A stretch of DNA of 64,000 bases, from contig JAHRBC010000003.1 of NCBI GenBank assembly GCA_022702545.1, positions 6,572,001-6,636,000 on the forward strand, given 5' to 3'. Of the stretch, positions 10,373 through 21,627 are shown in pieces. This stretch comes from Phycomyces nitens. Its lineage: Eukaryota > Mucoromycota > Mucoromycetes > Mucorales > Phycomycetaceae. Each line of letters starts with the position of its first letter. Position 1 is the stretch's first letter. A program made the translations under genes and the position numbers. The notes beneath the pieces were generated by a model. It did no database searches and was not told where the DNA came from. It worked only from the letters and a program-made list of their open reading frames with translations.

Positions 10373-11626
10373 ATGACTGACAGCAGCAAACACAAGCCCA
10401 GACGGCCTTTTTCTCTGATTCCAACAATGATGCGTGTGTTCCGTTCCAAGGGCTGGGTGTTTCCTCTCTTGAGCGTGCTTGCTGTCCTGTACCTCAAACT
10501 GTTTTCCTCATCTAATCCCAAACAATCAATCCTCGAGATACCCCCACCCACGCATCCTCTCAGCCGACTCACTCAAGAGCGTAAATCATTATTAGCCTCT
10601 GTCCTTGCACATGCTCGAATTGGTTACGTTGCCAATCGTACCCCTGACATTGACACTCCTCCTCTTGTCGTCATTTACCGATGCAAAGACGTTGAATGTG
10701 AATTCGCTTCTAATCTCAAGGCAATCAGCACAGCGTATTTGTTTGCAATGGTCCAAGAAGGGGCTGCAATGGGATTTTTGATCAATAGCCCAGATCAATG
10801 GGAATGGTATTTTGAACCAATGCCGCGGTACATGGCTCTTTCTACTCAACACACCTCCATGTATCGAGAGAGAGCCAAACCAGACACTGTCTACCAAATG
10901 GACATGTCTACACAAGTATTAGCCACTACTGATTTTCAAAGTCAATTTCGGTCCAAGCATGTTCGAATCTTGGAGGCCACACATTGGGGCAAATGGACAG
11001 CTCTAAAGACAAACCAGGAGATGAAGCCAATGCGGGATAAGTATCGAATCGATGAGTTGAGCGAGTCAGAATGGTTTTGGGTGGCCAGCAGATTGCTGTT
11101 TAGCCCTACAGAATGGCTGCTCCAGCAACTCAAGCCATTCGAGACCCTTTTGGGTGGGCATTTGAGATGGTCAGATTCGCTGGCACTCCATGACCCGACA
11201 AGCTACATTGCACCTCTGGTAGCTCGATGGCTGCGAATCGGATTACGTGGAAAGCCTATTCTCGAGAAATGTTTTGTTGAGCAGATATCAAGTCTTTGTG
11301 GCAGTATTCCAAAGAATATGTGCCATGTCTTTATATCTTCTTCGACTGCAGCCGATCTTCATGATCTTCAAAAGGCACTCAGGATGTATGCGACTGTCCA
11401 TGCTCTGCCCGATGCATTTGGGCTTTTATCAGGTACCAATGGAGACCAGAGGATGTCTTATGCGCGTCCGTTTCTGGAGTGGACTATCCTGTCTCGCATG
11501 GATAGGCTTCTAGGACCTGCTAACGACGAGTTTCTTTTGACCTGTGCATGGGCCGCCCAAGTGCACACAGATCTTGTTTCGATGGATAACAAGGGGTGCA
11601 ACTCCAAAGTATTGGAATCATGGTAG
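10373..11626 (+). CDS. Type II membrane protein, possible fucosyltransferase-like glycosyltransferase
   Basis: Intronless 417-aa reading frame. The short basic N-terminus is followed by one membrane anchor, GWVFPLLSVLAVLYLKLFSS (about residues 28-47), so the bulk should lie in the Golgi or ER lumen. The region from about residue 310 (CHVFISSSTAADLHDLQKAL) to the segment around residues 368-395, including FLEWTILSRMDRLL and FLLTCAWAAQ, resembles the C-terminal nucleotide-sugar subdomain of fucosyltransferases. There a surface-exposed Ser/Ala-rich strand precedes a trailing LLLS-D-LLVTSAWST-like motif. Sequence identity is low, and the assignment is inference. Context supports it: the GT49-like gene diverges from it across 310 bp, and mucoralean walls contain fucose. 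MMRVF, a few residues in, is an alternative start. Confidence 0.8.
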   Translation: MTDSSKHKPRRPFSLIPTMMRVFRSKGWVFPLLSVLAVLYLKLFSSSNPKQSILEIPPPTHPLSRLTQERKSLLASVLAHARIGYVANRTPDIDTPPLVVIYRCKDVECEFASNLKAISTAYLFAMVQEGAAMGFLINSPDQWEWYFEPMPRYMALSTQHTSMYRERAKPDTVYQMDMSTQVLATTDFQSQFRSKHVRILEATHWGKWTALKTNQEMKPMRDKYRIDELSESEWFWVASRLLFSPTEWLLQQLKPFETLLGGHLRWSDSLALHDPTSYIAPLVARWLRIGLRGKPILEKCFVEQISSLCGSIPKNMCHVFISSSTAADLHDLQKALRMYATVHALPDAFGLLSGTNGDQRMSYARPFLEWTILSRMDRLLGPANDEFLLTCAWAAQVHTDLVSMDNKGCNSKVLESW

Positions 11627-11918
11627 TCTCCTTTATGAATACCTACCTATTTACCCCATATTTCGATATACTTGCGCCCATAGGCATTGCAATAAATACT
11701 ATCATAAAAGAAACATATGGAACCAAAGTATTAAATCAGGGCATATACATGGGGTTATATTTGGTGCTGTCCTGCAGGGTCATAACCTATGGATACCCTT
11801 TAATCACACTATGGTCTGCAGCTACATAATACAACATAAAGCCCAACATACAACTCATTTATTCTTTGTCTCTTTCATTCTTTATACCTTTAATCTCTCT
11901 CTTTTGTGTGCTCTTACA
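11627..11918. promoter_or_regulatory. Spacer upstream of the CYSTM-like gene
   Basis: About 290 bp between two plus-strand genes. It holds the 3' end of the upstream gene and a pyrimidine-rich stretch (CTCTCTTTTGTGTGCTCTTA) just before the downstream ATG, common in front of highly transcribed fungal genes. Nothing else is recognisable. Confidence 0.45.
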
Positions 11919-12212
11919 ATGAATCAGTATCAGTCCCAGCCGCCTCCAGCTCCACCACAAGCATATTATGGGGCATCCCAAGGAGGTTATAATTGAACTC
12001 AAGAGTCAAATGAATGATATTTACAAATACAATTAGGATACTACCAACCGCCGCCGCCACCACCACCGCCAAACACTGTCTATATCCAACCTCCTCCACA
12101 GAAAGAGAGCAGCGGCTGTATGGGATTTCTTGTAGGGTGTATGGCATGCTGTGCCCTTGAGCAGTTGTGTTGCTGCTGTGCTGGCGAGATCTGTGAAGCC
12201 TGTTGCTGTTAG
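11919..12212 (+). CDS. Small Pro/Tyr-rich cysteine-rich membrane protein (CYSTM-like)
   Basis: Model of 80 aa in two exons, 11919-11985 and 12037-12212. The N-terminal half is rich in Gln, Pro, Tyr and Gly, with a run of nine prolines and then NTVYIQPPPQKE. The C-terminal third is GCMGFLVGCMACCALEQLCC followed by a last stretch ending EACCC, with about 13 cysteines. This is the layout of CYSTM proteins: short, tail-located cysteine-rich membrane segments linked to stress and metal tolerance and often palmitoylated. The donor (G|GTTATA) is weak, but splicing restores GGYYQPPPP and reaches the cysteine tail. Without splicing the frame ends after 25 residues. Confidence 0.75.
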
Positions 12213-12840
12213 AATATCAATAATTAACAATAATAATCATAATCATCATAATCATAATCATCATAATCATAATATATATATATTATATTATATTATATAT
12301 ATTATATACATATGTGTATATACATATGTGTATATGTCATTCTCAAAATTTATTTGCGGAGATGTAATATAGAAGGAGGGAATACACAAATGTAGAAATT
12401 ATTTTACAAGAACACTCTGCTTGGTATCACCTTCCATATTTAGTCGATGGTAGAAAATCAACTGCCTTTTTTCGTTCTTTTTCTATTCCACTACTTCTTC
12501 CTTCCTTCCTTTTACATCCTCATTCCATCTTTTGCCCTTGCGTCTCTTTCTTCTCCTTATAGACCGAAGAAAGATCGTACTGGACAAGACCCCACATCAA
12601 GACTTGGACCACATTAAGCAACTCTTTTGCACATCCAGAGCACGCTTCATCTGTAAGTCATCTCGTGACGATGTTTTATTTTGGCGGCTCACAAGTGCAT
12701 TGCTAGCCATTGATCTACATACTCCACCATCATCGCACCCTCTGCTCGGTTGAATCCCTTCCTTTTAACGTGTGAGCAGGTGGGCGTACTGTTGAGATTG
12801 ACAAGCACTGACTGTTTGTTGTTGTTATTATTTCCAGTCA
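12213..12840. promoter_or_regulatory. 5' region of the Nrd1-like gene with an (AATCAT)n-type microsatellite
   Basis: Positions about 12225-12310 are a simple repeat of AAT/CAT triplets running into (TA)n. A C/T-rich stretch follows (about 12478-12560). A donor-like GTAAGT at 12653 and an acceptor TTTCCAG at about 12837 suggest a 5'-UTR intron ending three bases before the ATG of the next gene. The UTR model is inference. Confidence 0.5.
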
Positions 12841-14606
12841 ATGACTCCTGTTGAACAAAGCCACTCCCTTCCAGGGCCCATAAAACACCTTGAGGCCGAC
12901 CCACTAAAAAAGACCAGGTTCAGTCAACCGTACAGGTAGATATTGAATTGAGAGCCGAGAAAGAGTGTAGATAAGTAACGATCCACAGTGAAATCTATGG
13001 ACAGTATACCCCGCCTGCATCTGGCCAGATGGTTATGAACAGCACTTACTCGCCTATGGCCGGGCCTGGCTTCCAACAGCCAAGTACTCTTGGCCCTTAC
13101 TCAACCGGGAATTTGACCTTCCCGAATATGACCCAGTATCACGCTCCTGCTGGAACACAAACCATGAACCCACCAACCCCTCAATTTGTCCATAGCACTC
13201 TGGGGTCGCCTTCATCGGCTGCTGCAGTTGCGCCGTTTGTCAATGCTTATGCCCAAGTACAACACGCTCATATCCCTACGCCTCCCCTACAGCCCGCCCA
13301 CCAGACGGCCCGGACTGTCTATGTCGGCAACCTTCCATCCGACACACACGTCGCCGAAATCCTAGACCACGTCAAGTCAGGCATCATTGACTCTGTTAGA
13401 CCCTTGCCCGAAAAGAACTGCATCTTTATTACCTTTGTCGATGCGTCTGTCGCGGCCCATTTCTACCACGAAGCCACCACTAAACGCTTGTGTTTGAATG
13501 GGACCGAGTTAAAGGTCGGGTGGGGCAAACCGAGCTCGATCCCTAGCAATATCCAGCTGGCACTGCAGAATGGCGCCACACGTAACGTGTTTCTTGGATC
13601 ATTGGACGAGAGCATCACCGAGGAGTTCCTCCGCGAGGATCTTGGACGGTTTGGACATATTGAGCACATAAAGATGATCAAGGACCGCAACATTGCGTTT
13701 GTTCACTTCTTGAGCACGTCCAATGCGGTCAAGTGCGTCAATACGCTTCCCACCGAGACAAACTGGTCCTCTCGACGCGTGAATTATGGAAAGGATCGGT
13801 GTGCGCCTGCAAAAGTTGCCCCTCTTTATCCCTCAAGCTACCCTCCCTTCCCCGTCCGCTTCTCGCCCATGACATACGACCCCTACACAGGCACCGTCGA
13901 GGCCTACCCGACCCACACCCTCTACCCTCCCACATCTCTCACCGGTGTCGCCAACCGGACAATTTACCTCGGCAACATCCACCCAGACACCACTTGTGAG
14001 GAGATTTGCAATGTGATCCGGGGTGGCATCCTTAGTCAGATCAGGTACATGCCAGATAAGCACATTGCATTCATTGCGTTTGTCGATCCTGCCCTTGCGC
14101 TCCACTTTTATAACCAGTCGGTATTCCATGGGATTGTGATCAAGAACCGCAGACTCAAGATTGGGTGGGGAAAGGCATCATCGTTGCCCTCTGCTGTCGT
14201 GGCTGCGATCCAGAATGGAGGTTCACGCAATGTTTATCTGGGTAACATGGACGACAGTATGACAGAAGAGAAGCTCAAGCAGGACTTTTCTGACTATGGA
14301 GACATTGAGCTGGTGAATACTCTTAAAGAAAAGAACTGTGCATTCGTCAATTTCACGAGCATTGCTGCTGCTGTGCGGGCCATGGAGGGCATTCGGTCCA
14401 AGGAAGAGTACAAAAGATTTAGAATAAATTATGGCAAGGATCGTTGCGGAAATCCTCCCCGGGCACACAAGAATTCTGTGCAAGATCCTCATGGGCCACG
14501 TGAGATCGAGACAGAGCTAGTAGTTTCCCAGAATATCCTAGCCGTAGACGAAGGCCAGGACACCGTCAATGGGATGTTGGAGGCTGTCCTGGTGGGGAAC
14601 GGGTAA
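12841..14606 (+). CDS. Nrd1-like RNA-binding protein with four RRM domains
   Basis: RNA-binding protein of the fission-yeast Nrd1 (negative regulator of differentiation)/Msa2 type, which binds mRNAs and delays sexual differentiation. Model of 570 aa in two exons, 12841-12935 and 12989-14606; the splice joins FSQPYS to EIYGQYTPP. The N-terminal 110 residues or so are disordered (Pro, Gln, Thr, Tyr). Four RRMs follow, each with RNP2/RNP1-like strands: RTVYVGNLPS with CIFITFVD; RNVFLGSLDE with IAFVHF; RTIYLGNIHP with IAFIAFVD; RNVYLGNMDD with CAFVNF. Domains 1-2 and 3-4 form two similar pairs, each with the conserved link WGKPSS/WGKASS and ending VNYGKDRC/INYGKDRC. This repetition is typical of the family. 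Upstream ATG use is supported by splice continuity, not by homology. Confidence 0.92.
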
Positions 14607-15120
14607 GAAATGAATTGGTTTTTAGGGGGACACATTGACTAATCTTTATCATCATCATAAAAAACAGCATTTAATTTACATTTTGCAACAAGAAAAAAAA
14701 AGTTTGATTTCCATGAACCAAGACGTATATTATATTATATTATTATTACTATTACTATTATTCTTTATTATTTTTCTTCTTCTTCTTCTTCTTTATTATC
14801 ATTCAAGAACATGCGTCCTTGGCTACCTTGGTATTCTATACACACACACACACATCTACACAACACACCAACACACCAACACACACACATTCATATATTT
14901 ATATATATATATATATTTATATGCACGCTCTTTTCTTCCTCTTTGGCTCTTGCTACACATGGAAAGTAAAGGGTATTTTGTTTGTATATTGCTTTTTTTT
15001 ATATAAATGTTTGTAATCTCCCTATTAAAATTTTTTTAGAGTTAATGATGATTATATATAATATATATATATATAATGTAAATATATATATAAATATGAA
15101 GACAATCCATATAGTGTTTT
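14607..15120. repeat. Convergent spacer rich in microsatellites
   Basis: This 3' spacer between the Nrd1-like gene and the RasGEF gene carries (TATTAT)n and (CTT)n near 14730-14795, (CA)n near 14840-14890 and (TA)n near 14900-14920 and 15054-15090. There is no gene signal; the open frames here are repeat-encoded. Confidence 0.7.
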
Positions 15121-18100
15121 TTATAAAGTCTCTCTTGGCTCGAGCAACAGGCTCTTTTTGTATAACTGATCCACATCCCAGTCTGTGTTTAGGTTTTGGC
15201 GAATAAATGCCTGCAGTCTTGGTAGGGCCTGCAGAGGGTATGGTGGGGACTGGAACTGCTTGATCTCTCGAATCACATCCGCTGTCTTTTGGCGCTTGGC
15301 AAAGTTGATGAGCGTGTTTGATGTCTTTAGGAAATCAGGATTGCCGTCTTCAATAAACGTGAGATCCTGCAGGTAGATGCCGAGGAATGGAATACAGGGC
15401 GGGTTGATGGAATGGATCATTTCACGGTACTCGGTAAAGTTACGGTTTGCGCCCATTAGCTTTCGTATGTGTCCTAGCATTTGGTTGGTTCGGTTGCCCA
15501 CCAGCTTTATTTTTCAAGTCAAATCAGTCGTCTTGATCACCAAAACTGTATGGCTTACCTCCCAGGTCTTTCGAAGTCTGCCAATAGCACTATTGTCAAA
15601 TGCAGAGAGAATGGCCATGCAGGTGTTGTAGTTGTTCATGCCTCGACATCGCTAAAGACTAGTTAGTCTATCGGATGTCCATGTCTTACTAGGTCTACTT
15701 ACATCTGCAACTTGTGTCCAGTGCTTGATAAACACAGCCCTCTTTTTGGCTTCTTCGTGCGATAGAATGCTGTCTGTGACCCAGCAAGTCAACCGATTGC
15801 AATAGTCGATTGATTGCTTGACATTCACAGCAATGTTTCCTTCTGAATCATCTAGAGACCAAGCCTTACTCAAGCACTCAATGGGTCGAATGGTGCTATA
15901 GAGCTTAAAGTCCATCAGACTCAATTGTCGTGCCATTTCCAGAGGATCTGCGTCGAGTAGGCGAAGGCAGTTTGTATTCTTGGGAATAATTGGAATTGGT
16001 CGTGATTTTTCATTGGGAACCATTGTTCGCACATCTTCATACGCATCGGTCTCTCTACGCTTTCGAATCAGTCGCTCCAGCTGGTCAGCCGCAAAGCTTG
16101 AAGTGTCCCGAATAACAGTGGTCGTAAAGAACTCGAGTCTGTCCAGAATCATCTCGTCTTCACGGTTGTAGTAGTTTTCCAGCCAGTTCTTGATAACATT
16201 AAACACTCGTAGTCTAACCAGCTTTTGTTTGCGCTCTGTCCAGTCCTCCAATTCCTCGGGAGTGAGGCCTTCGGGAGGGTGCATGTTGTATCGTCTCTCG
16301 AGACAGTCTACAAACTCTTCTGTCTTGCAGAATGACTTGTAGGTCAATAAAAAGGTGGCAATGTAGCTCGTATCTAGACCGGGGGATTAGCCATCAGTTT
16401 TTTTTTTTGGATTAGACAAGGCGCTTACCAAGAGCATTGTGCATCGTCAGACGCTCAACAAGCGCAACCAGAGTTCCACCCTTGACAGTGCCATCAAGGT
16501 TCAAGAGCACAATGTCACTATTATGATCATGGCCTAGGTACCAGGGTTCACCAGAATTAATTCCTCGGTCTTCATCAATCTTCATGCTGTATTGTCGTTT
16601 TCGTAACTTTTCACTTCCAATTGTACGTGATCCACTGCTAGAAGACACACAAGAGTCTTTTCGTATTCCAGGGCTGTCGATAGTCAAGTTCTTTAGAATG
16701 TCTTCATCGATGCATTCGACAACTGCAGTCTCTCCTTCATGATCACTCGACGAATGCTCCTCTACGCTCTCCAGATCGTCTTCATTCTCTTCCTTGAGGG
16801 TCGAATAGGTGACAAAGCCTGGGGACCATGGGGGTAGAGAGCGCGAGTCTTCTTCGGATACTATGCTAGACACCTTTCCACTCCGTCCAAGCCATGCCTT
16901 GCGCTCTTCAACCATGTCATTGACGCTCCCGAGGATATTCTCGACCGCGTTCTCGACTCCAAGAATTGCCTTTCTTAGTTCATATACTCCATGATGAACT
17001 TCTACATGAGTGTTTGTGAGATTCTGGACAGTCCCAAATAAAAACCCAACTGATGTATAAAGGGTCTGGCGACTGCTACGATAGCTCGACAAGGATGGGA
17101 TGTGGGCACTGTCGATACTGTTGAGCTCAATCTCTTCAAGAACACCCATGTACTGGCTAATGTGGGTCGACAGGTGACGGAAAAGGAGAACAATTTCAGA
17201 GCGAGCCTTTTGGGTCTCGTCTTCATCTGGCTCATCATAGCTACCCAGAACATGATCCGCGGCTGTGATCATTGAATCAGTTGATCCGTAGATCTGATTG
17301 GCATAGGTCTTGATGTTCACAATAAGATCTTGGTTGAGAGGGTATTTGGTCTTTTGGACAAGCGATTTACCGCCTCCTATAGAGCTCGATCCACTCTTGC
17401 CACTCAACATGCTCTGAGGCTCGGCACTTGGGCGTCTGATTTCATCGAGTGAGTCTGTGGTTCCATAGTTTCGAGAGTAGACTGATATTTCGACTTCGCT
17501 GTCGAGATCAGAAGGAATGTTTCCAAATAACCGGGTGTTCTTTAGTAGTTTTGGCCTGACATAGTCAATGGGAATCTGGCGTTCCTGAAACGCAGCGACA
17601 AAGTTGCGAACGGCTGTTAATACATTTGCTGCGTCTCGTTGGACGCGTACAAAGGGTTCTGAATTGCCATTTGCCTCGGACGCCATTCGTGCAGAGAGCA
17701 CTAGTTTGGATACTGCTGACATGACAACGTTTCGTGGTACGTGCAACAAAGGGTCCTGGAGGTGCTTGACCTCTTTTTCCATGGCACGGGAAGAATAGAG
17801 CATTATACGGATTGCTGCCACTACGGCTGCTGCCCGCGAGATCATTAGATTTGACTGGCCATTCTGTGTTGCCTGGTTGAGTTTGTGAATGACCAAGGCT
17901 ATGTCAGACGAGAGGCTTTGCCAGGTCAGGGGCTCTTCCTGATGGAGATTCGATCCATGAAGCGTGGAGTCATTGTGGTCCAGGGGATCATGAACAGAGG
18001 AGTCTTCGTTCTCAACAGCTTCTTTTGTACTCTATATAAAAAAAATAAACACACACACACAGAGAGTGAGTGAGTTGGAGTGTCCAAGGCATGAGAGCAC

Positions 18101-19048
18101 TTACCAAACGGCCAGTGGTTTTATCAACCTCGTCAAAGTCCCAGGTCGTTTCCTGTGTAATCATATTACAGAAATATACTCGGCCATTTGGGGTCGTTCG
18201 CTCGGTCCATTGGGCCAGTATCTCTTCTGGCGTGTGGTTAGACTCGGTGTGGCCATGGTCCAAGACAAAAGATCCCACGCTCAACCGTTTTTGGTCAACA
18301 AAATCCTGGGAGTTCTTTTGAGGGATGAATTGGTTGGGATTCGTCTTTTCATCTTGTGGGTCTATTCTATGGTGAGCCATCATGTCATCTTCCTGTGTTT
18401 CATGGATATTGTTCATGTGCGAATGCTAAGAATATATCGATATATTCGTATATTCAATAAATATTCAATAATTGCTTAATAATTAATCGTGCAAGAAAGG
18501 TTCTGCCAACCTGTGGTGTCCAACTATTTGATGGTGTGTTTTCATTGAAACTTCCGGTAGATCCTACACTGGCGTTGTCTGGGTGTATTGCCCAGTTGTG
18601 GCTATGGTCGATTTGGTGTTGACTGACAAACTCTCCATTGACCATGACTTCTGGATAGCTTGGGCGACGATGATAGGTATCGTGCAGTCCAGCTGCTGAA
18701 TACGAATAATTGTTTGTGCGGTAACCAGAGGAATTTGGTGAGCTGGCTTCGATTGACTCTGCTGGAGTTGCTGGTTGTGTAATTACACCTATTTCGTTTG
18801 TTTCGACTAGTTGGACATAATTGCTAGGAAACCAGCCTCTTCTGCCGTTGCACCTTTTTTGATAACATTTAGATTCATGTGGATTTGGAATCTCCAATGT
18901 GCAATTACCAGCCATCCCACCATCCTGATTCCAGTTTGGCCAGGACTTCGATTATGTCTCCTTGTCTAAACTCCAATGCAGACGGTTCCCCTGAATTGAA
19001 TGGATATATGGCCCTCACTCTATCTATTCTTCTCTGGTGCTGAGACAT
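15121..19048 (-). CDS. Cdc25-type Ras guanine nucleotide exchange factor (SH3-WW-RasGEF)
   Basis: Activates Ras by catalysing GDP release, upstream of cAMP/PKA or MAPK signalling at membranes. Model of 1184 aa in seven exons: 19048-18909, 18853-18511, 18425-18105, 18031-16429, 16373-15703, 15651-15559 and 15504-15121. An N-terminal SH3 (about 10-65) contains RAIYPF, ESGWWDGW and GWFPSNYV. A WW domain (about 226-258) contains QWTERTTPNGRVYF and TTWDF. After a long helical and acidic linker comes RasGEF_N (from about residue 780, TLVALVERLTMH and SYIATFLLTYKSF). The catalytic RasGEF domain (about 930-1180) follows, with LMDFKLYSTIRPIEC, MNNYNTCMAILSAFDNSAI and RKLMGANRNFTEYR. The SH3 domain only becomes complete after removing the 55-nt first intron. 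SH3 plus RasGEF matches yeast Cdc25; the added WW is common in filamentous and early-diverging fungi. Confidence 0.95.
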
Positions 19049-20164
19049 TTAGTTTTGGTTGAATATGTGTAAGATAAGGAAGAAAGGGTGTCGATAAACA
19101 AGGGAATTTGTGACTAAAATAAAGAAGGCCAAATGAGGGAGCAAGATTGAACATAAATCCCAAACGTCGACAATTATGCCCAGTGGTTGGAATTGATTTC
19201 CTTTTTTTTTAATTGATGAAAATTATTGCTGAATTTGTGATAAGATGTATTTATATTCACTATTATAATATAGGATGATGTTCGGGTATTTTTACACTGG
19301 CAAGAATGAATTTCTTGATAAGAAACACTGTATTACCATTGCACAGATCACGCAATAGGAATAGGAAGAGAAGAGAGGTAATGGAAATATTACAGAACAC
19401 ATTTTTATAGTATCTGTTTCTCCAGGCAGCCAGATTTCAAAATAATAATAATAATATCGTGAGTCTTATGGACAAATCATGTATTACTTCCAAAAATAGA
19501 TGTCACATGCGTAACATGTATCTCTTGATTCCATTGTATGAAGGAGCTCTAATTTTATATACCCTTTTGCTGCATCGACCAGTCAAGGTTTCTAGGCTGC
19601 CTAGGTTACTCTTGGGCTTGTTATGATCTCAATATTATACCAGTCCATTATTTCTAGCCAATATAAATGCGATAGGATAACAGCAATAACATATATATAT
19701 TGCAAAATGACATAAGATTATAATGTGACCAAGGATATTACCAGAGTTTGGGGTCTGTAAAATCGAAAGGTTGTTTTCATTTTTATTATTTTTATTATTA
19801 CTATTATGTTTTTAATCTTCAAAAGATCTTGATTTTTGTACAAGCCAATTTGAAATATACAGTGCTTCTAATAAGCAATTTTGCAGCCAATCAAAATTAA
19901 TTTTATATATTCAACAAGAATAGGGCACCATTAAATCGACACGTAAAAGTGTCATGAGATTACGCGTTATTTAATATGCTATATTTTGATTGCCAACACT
20001 TCTTTACTCTTTAATCATCATAATCTACGTATTAGAATCATTCCAAGGCCATATTTTCTGGGACCAGACGCTGCCACAAAAAAAAAAGAAAACTCGTAAA
20101 TCTATCAAGCCAAAGTCGATTAAAAAATATACTTTGAATCAGTAAAGACCTTGAATACATTTAA

Positions 20165-20977
20165 TACAGGTTGACCAAACTGGCAACAGTTCTTTCGGGT
20201 CCAATGTTCACATTAATAGCATTTCAGAATTATTACTGCTGTACAAAAAGGTATCCAACATGGATTCCTGTCCATCAAAGGAAGTAAGTATGCTTTCATA
20301 CCTTACATGCTGACTAGTACTCTTATTAATTCACATAGTATGTGGTTTACTTTTTGCTGTGTCGATTTAATGGTATCCGCCAAGGTATACTGGAAATACT
20401 TGAAGCATAATACCAAGTATATAACTATTGGATATGCATGTAAATCGCCAACTAACGAAACCAAAGAATCACGTATACGTTTATTCCAATTGATGATAAA
20501 CTATACTTTTGCGGAAAGTGCAAAGAAGTATTTGTGAGTCTGGTTTGCAAAGCAGACCAACCGATACTAGAAAGAGACTCGCCAAAGCAAGATGATCTAC
20601 TGATGCTTCTAAAAGGGTCACACGGCGACATATCAGGTACATCAAGGTTCATCTTTAGTTATAATAACTGAAGATTCCCTGTAGATTTTGTTGCACGCGT
20701 CCATATTTGCCAAAAAAAAATCTTTCCGCTTTGTCATAATTGACTATGCAGGGCTTTCCACGGTACCAAACGACATCAAAAGGTTTTTGGATCAAGTCGA
20801 AAAGAATCCTGATTGCAGCAAGTTTTTTTAATGCTAATTAATTTGAACACTAGATAATGCAGCAACATCAAAGATGTTGTTGTAGACCATGGCTCTTTGG
20901 TTGAGATCTTGTCACAATTGTATATTTTTCTAAAAAAAAAAGAACGGTCTCGGAAAGTCTAAATGTCGACAAGCTAA
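20165..20977 (+). pseudogene. Relic of repeated family, copy 1 (GY-x-x-KSP / IDYAGLST type)
   Basis: Protein-like blocks lie in order on the plus strand but in different frames. HLIQVDQTGNSSFGSNVHIN and ISELLLLYKKVSNMDSC lie at about 20158-20285, followed by a GTAAGT donor. Next come IGYACKSPTNETKESRIRLF (about 20427-20486) and, after a frame change, YFCGKCKEVFVSLVCKADQP (about 20506-20565) continuing to LKGSHGDIS. A possible intron then leads to SFRFVIIDYAGLSTVPNDIK (about 20721-20780). A last block, NIKDVVVDHGSLVEILSQLY (about 20865-20924), ends at a stop near 20961. The join before that last block would need a non-GT donor. The gene appears dead. Its blocks match those of the minus-strand copy near 25 kb. 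Confidence 0.45.
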
Positions 20978-21264
20978 CATCAAACGATCAAAATAACTTC
21001 TTTTTTTCATATTAATAGCTTGTTTAATAAAAATAAAATTAAATCCTTTATTGGAGGTTTACTTTCCCTAAAATATTTATAGTTGTTCAAGACAGTAAAA
21101 AAAAGGAAGGTAATAATGTGGACATTATAGGTAAAGTGAGACATGATATGGTGAGTTTTTAATAATTTCCAATATTCCTTGACCAAGTCGGAAATATCTG
21201 TCGCAAACTCTACAGAATAGACTATTAAAATATACCAACCCAAAATTTAGCAAAGTGATTTTAC

Positions 21265-21627
21265 CCCAAAGCTGTTCATCAATCACCCATACGATTTTTC
21301 AATATTTTCCCAGATATTCGCCTGTACAATCCAATATTGAAGTTGATTTACGCTACAATGGTGTTTGAGACGGGGGAACACACCTCAAATTAGTTTGTAT
21401 TGATCTTCTGCGATTAGGAATTGTTTGGAATAACAATTGACATTCAAAGGTTTTTTCATCGGTGGCAATTTCTTTCACAAGGTTCAGCAAGCGATAACTG
21501 TAGATTGCAATGTTGGAGAATCGGGATAAATTATGAATTTGAAGAGATCTCGCTCGTGTACTTTGATACCAATAGCCACCCGTTAAAAATGGTCTTGATT
21601 ATGACACATGGTGGGTTGGTTATGTAG
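21265..21627 (+). pseudogene. Possible degraded coding fragment, family uncertain
   Basis: One frame reads IEVDLRYNGV, a stop, then THLKLVCIDLLRLGIVWNN (to about 21430). The next frame continues IDIQRFFHRWQFLSQG and NYEFEEISLVYFDTN to a stop at about 21627. The KLVCIDLLRLG block followed by a strand-rich tail resembles conserved hypothetical proteins I associate with Mucorales genomes, but this rests on general familiarity only. Stops and the frame change argue for a relic. Confidence 0.25.

Noticed and set aside
12532..12753. 73-codon frame upstream of the Nrd1-like gene
   Set aside because: No splice joins it in frame to the RRM protein and it shows no motif; more likely 5' UTR.
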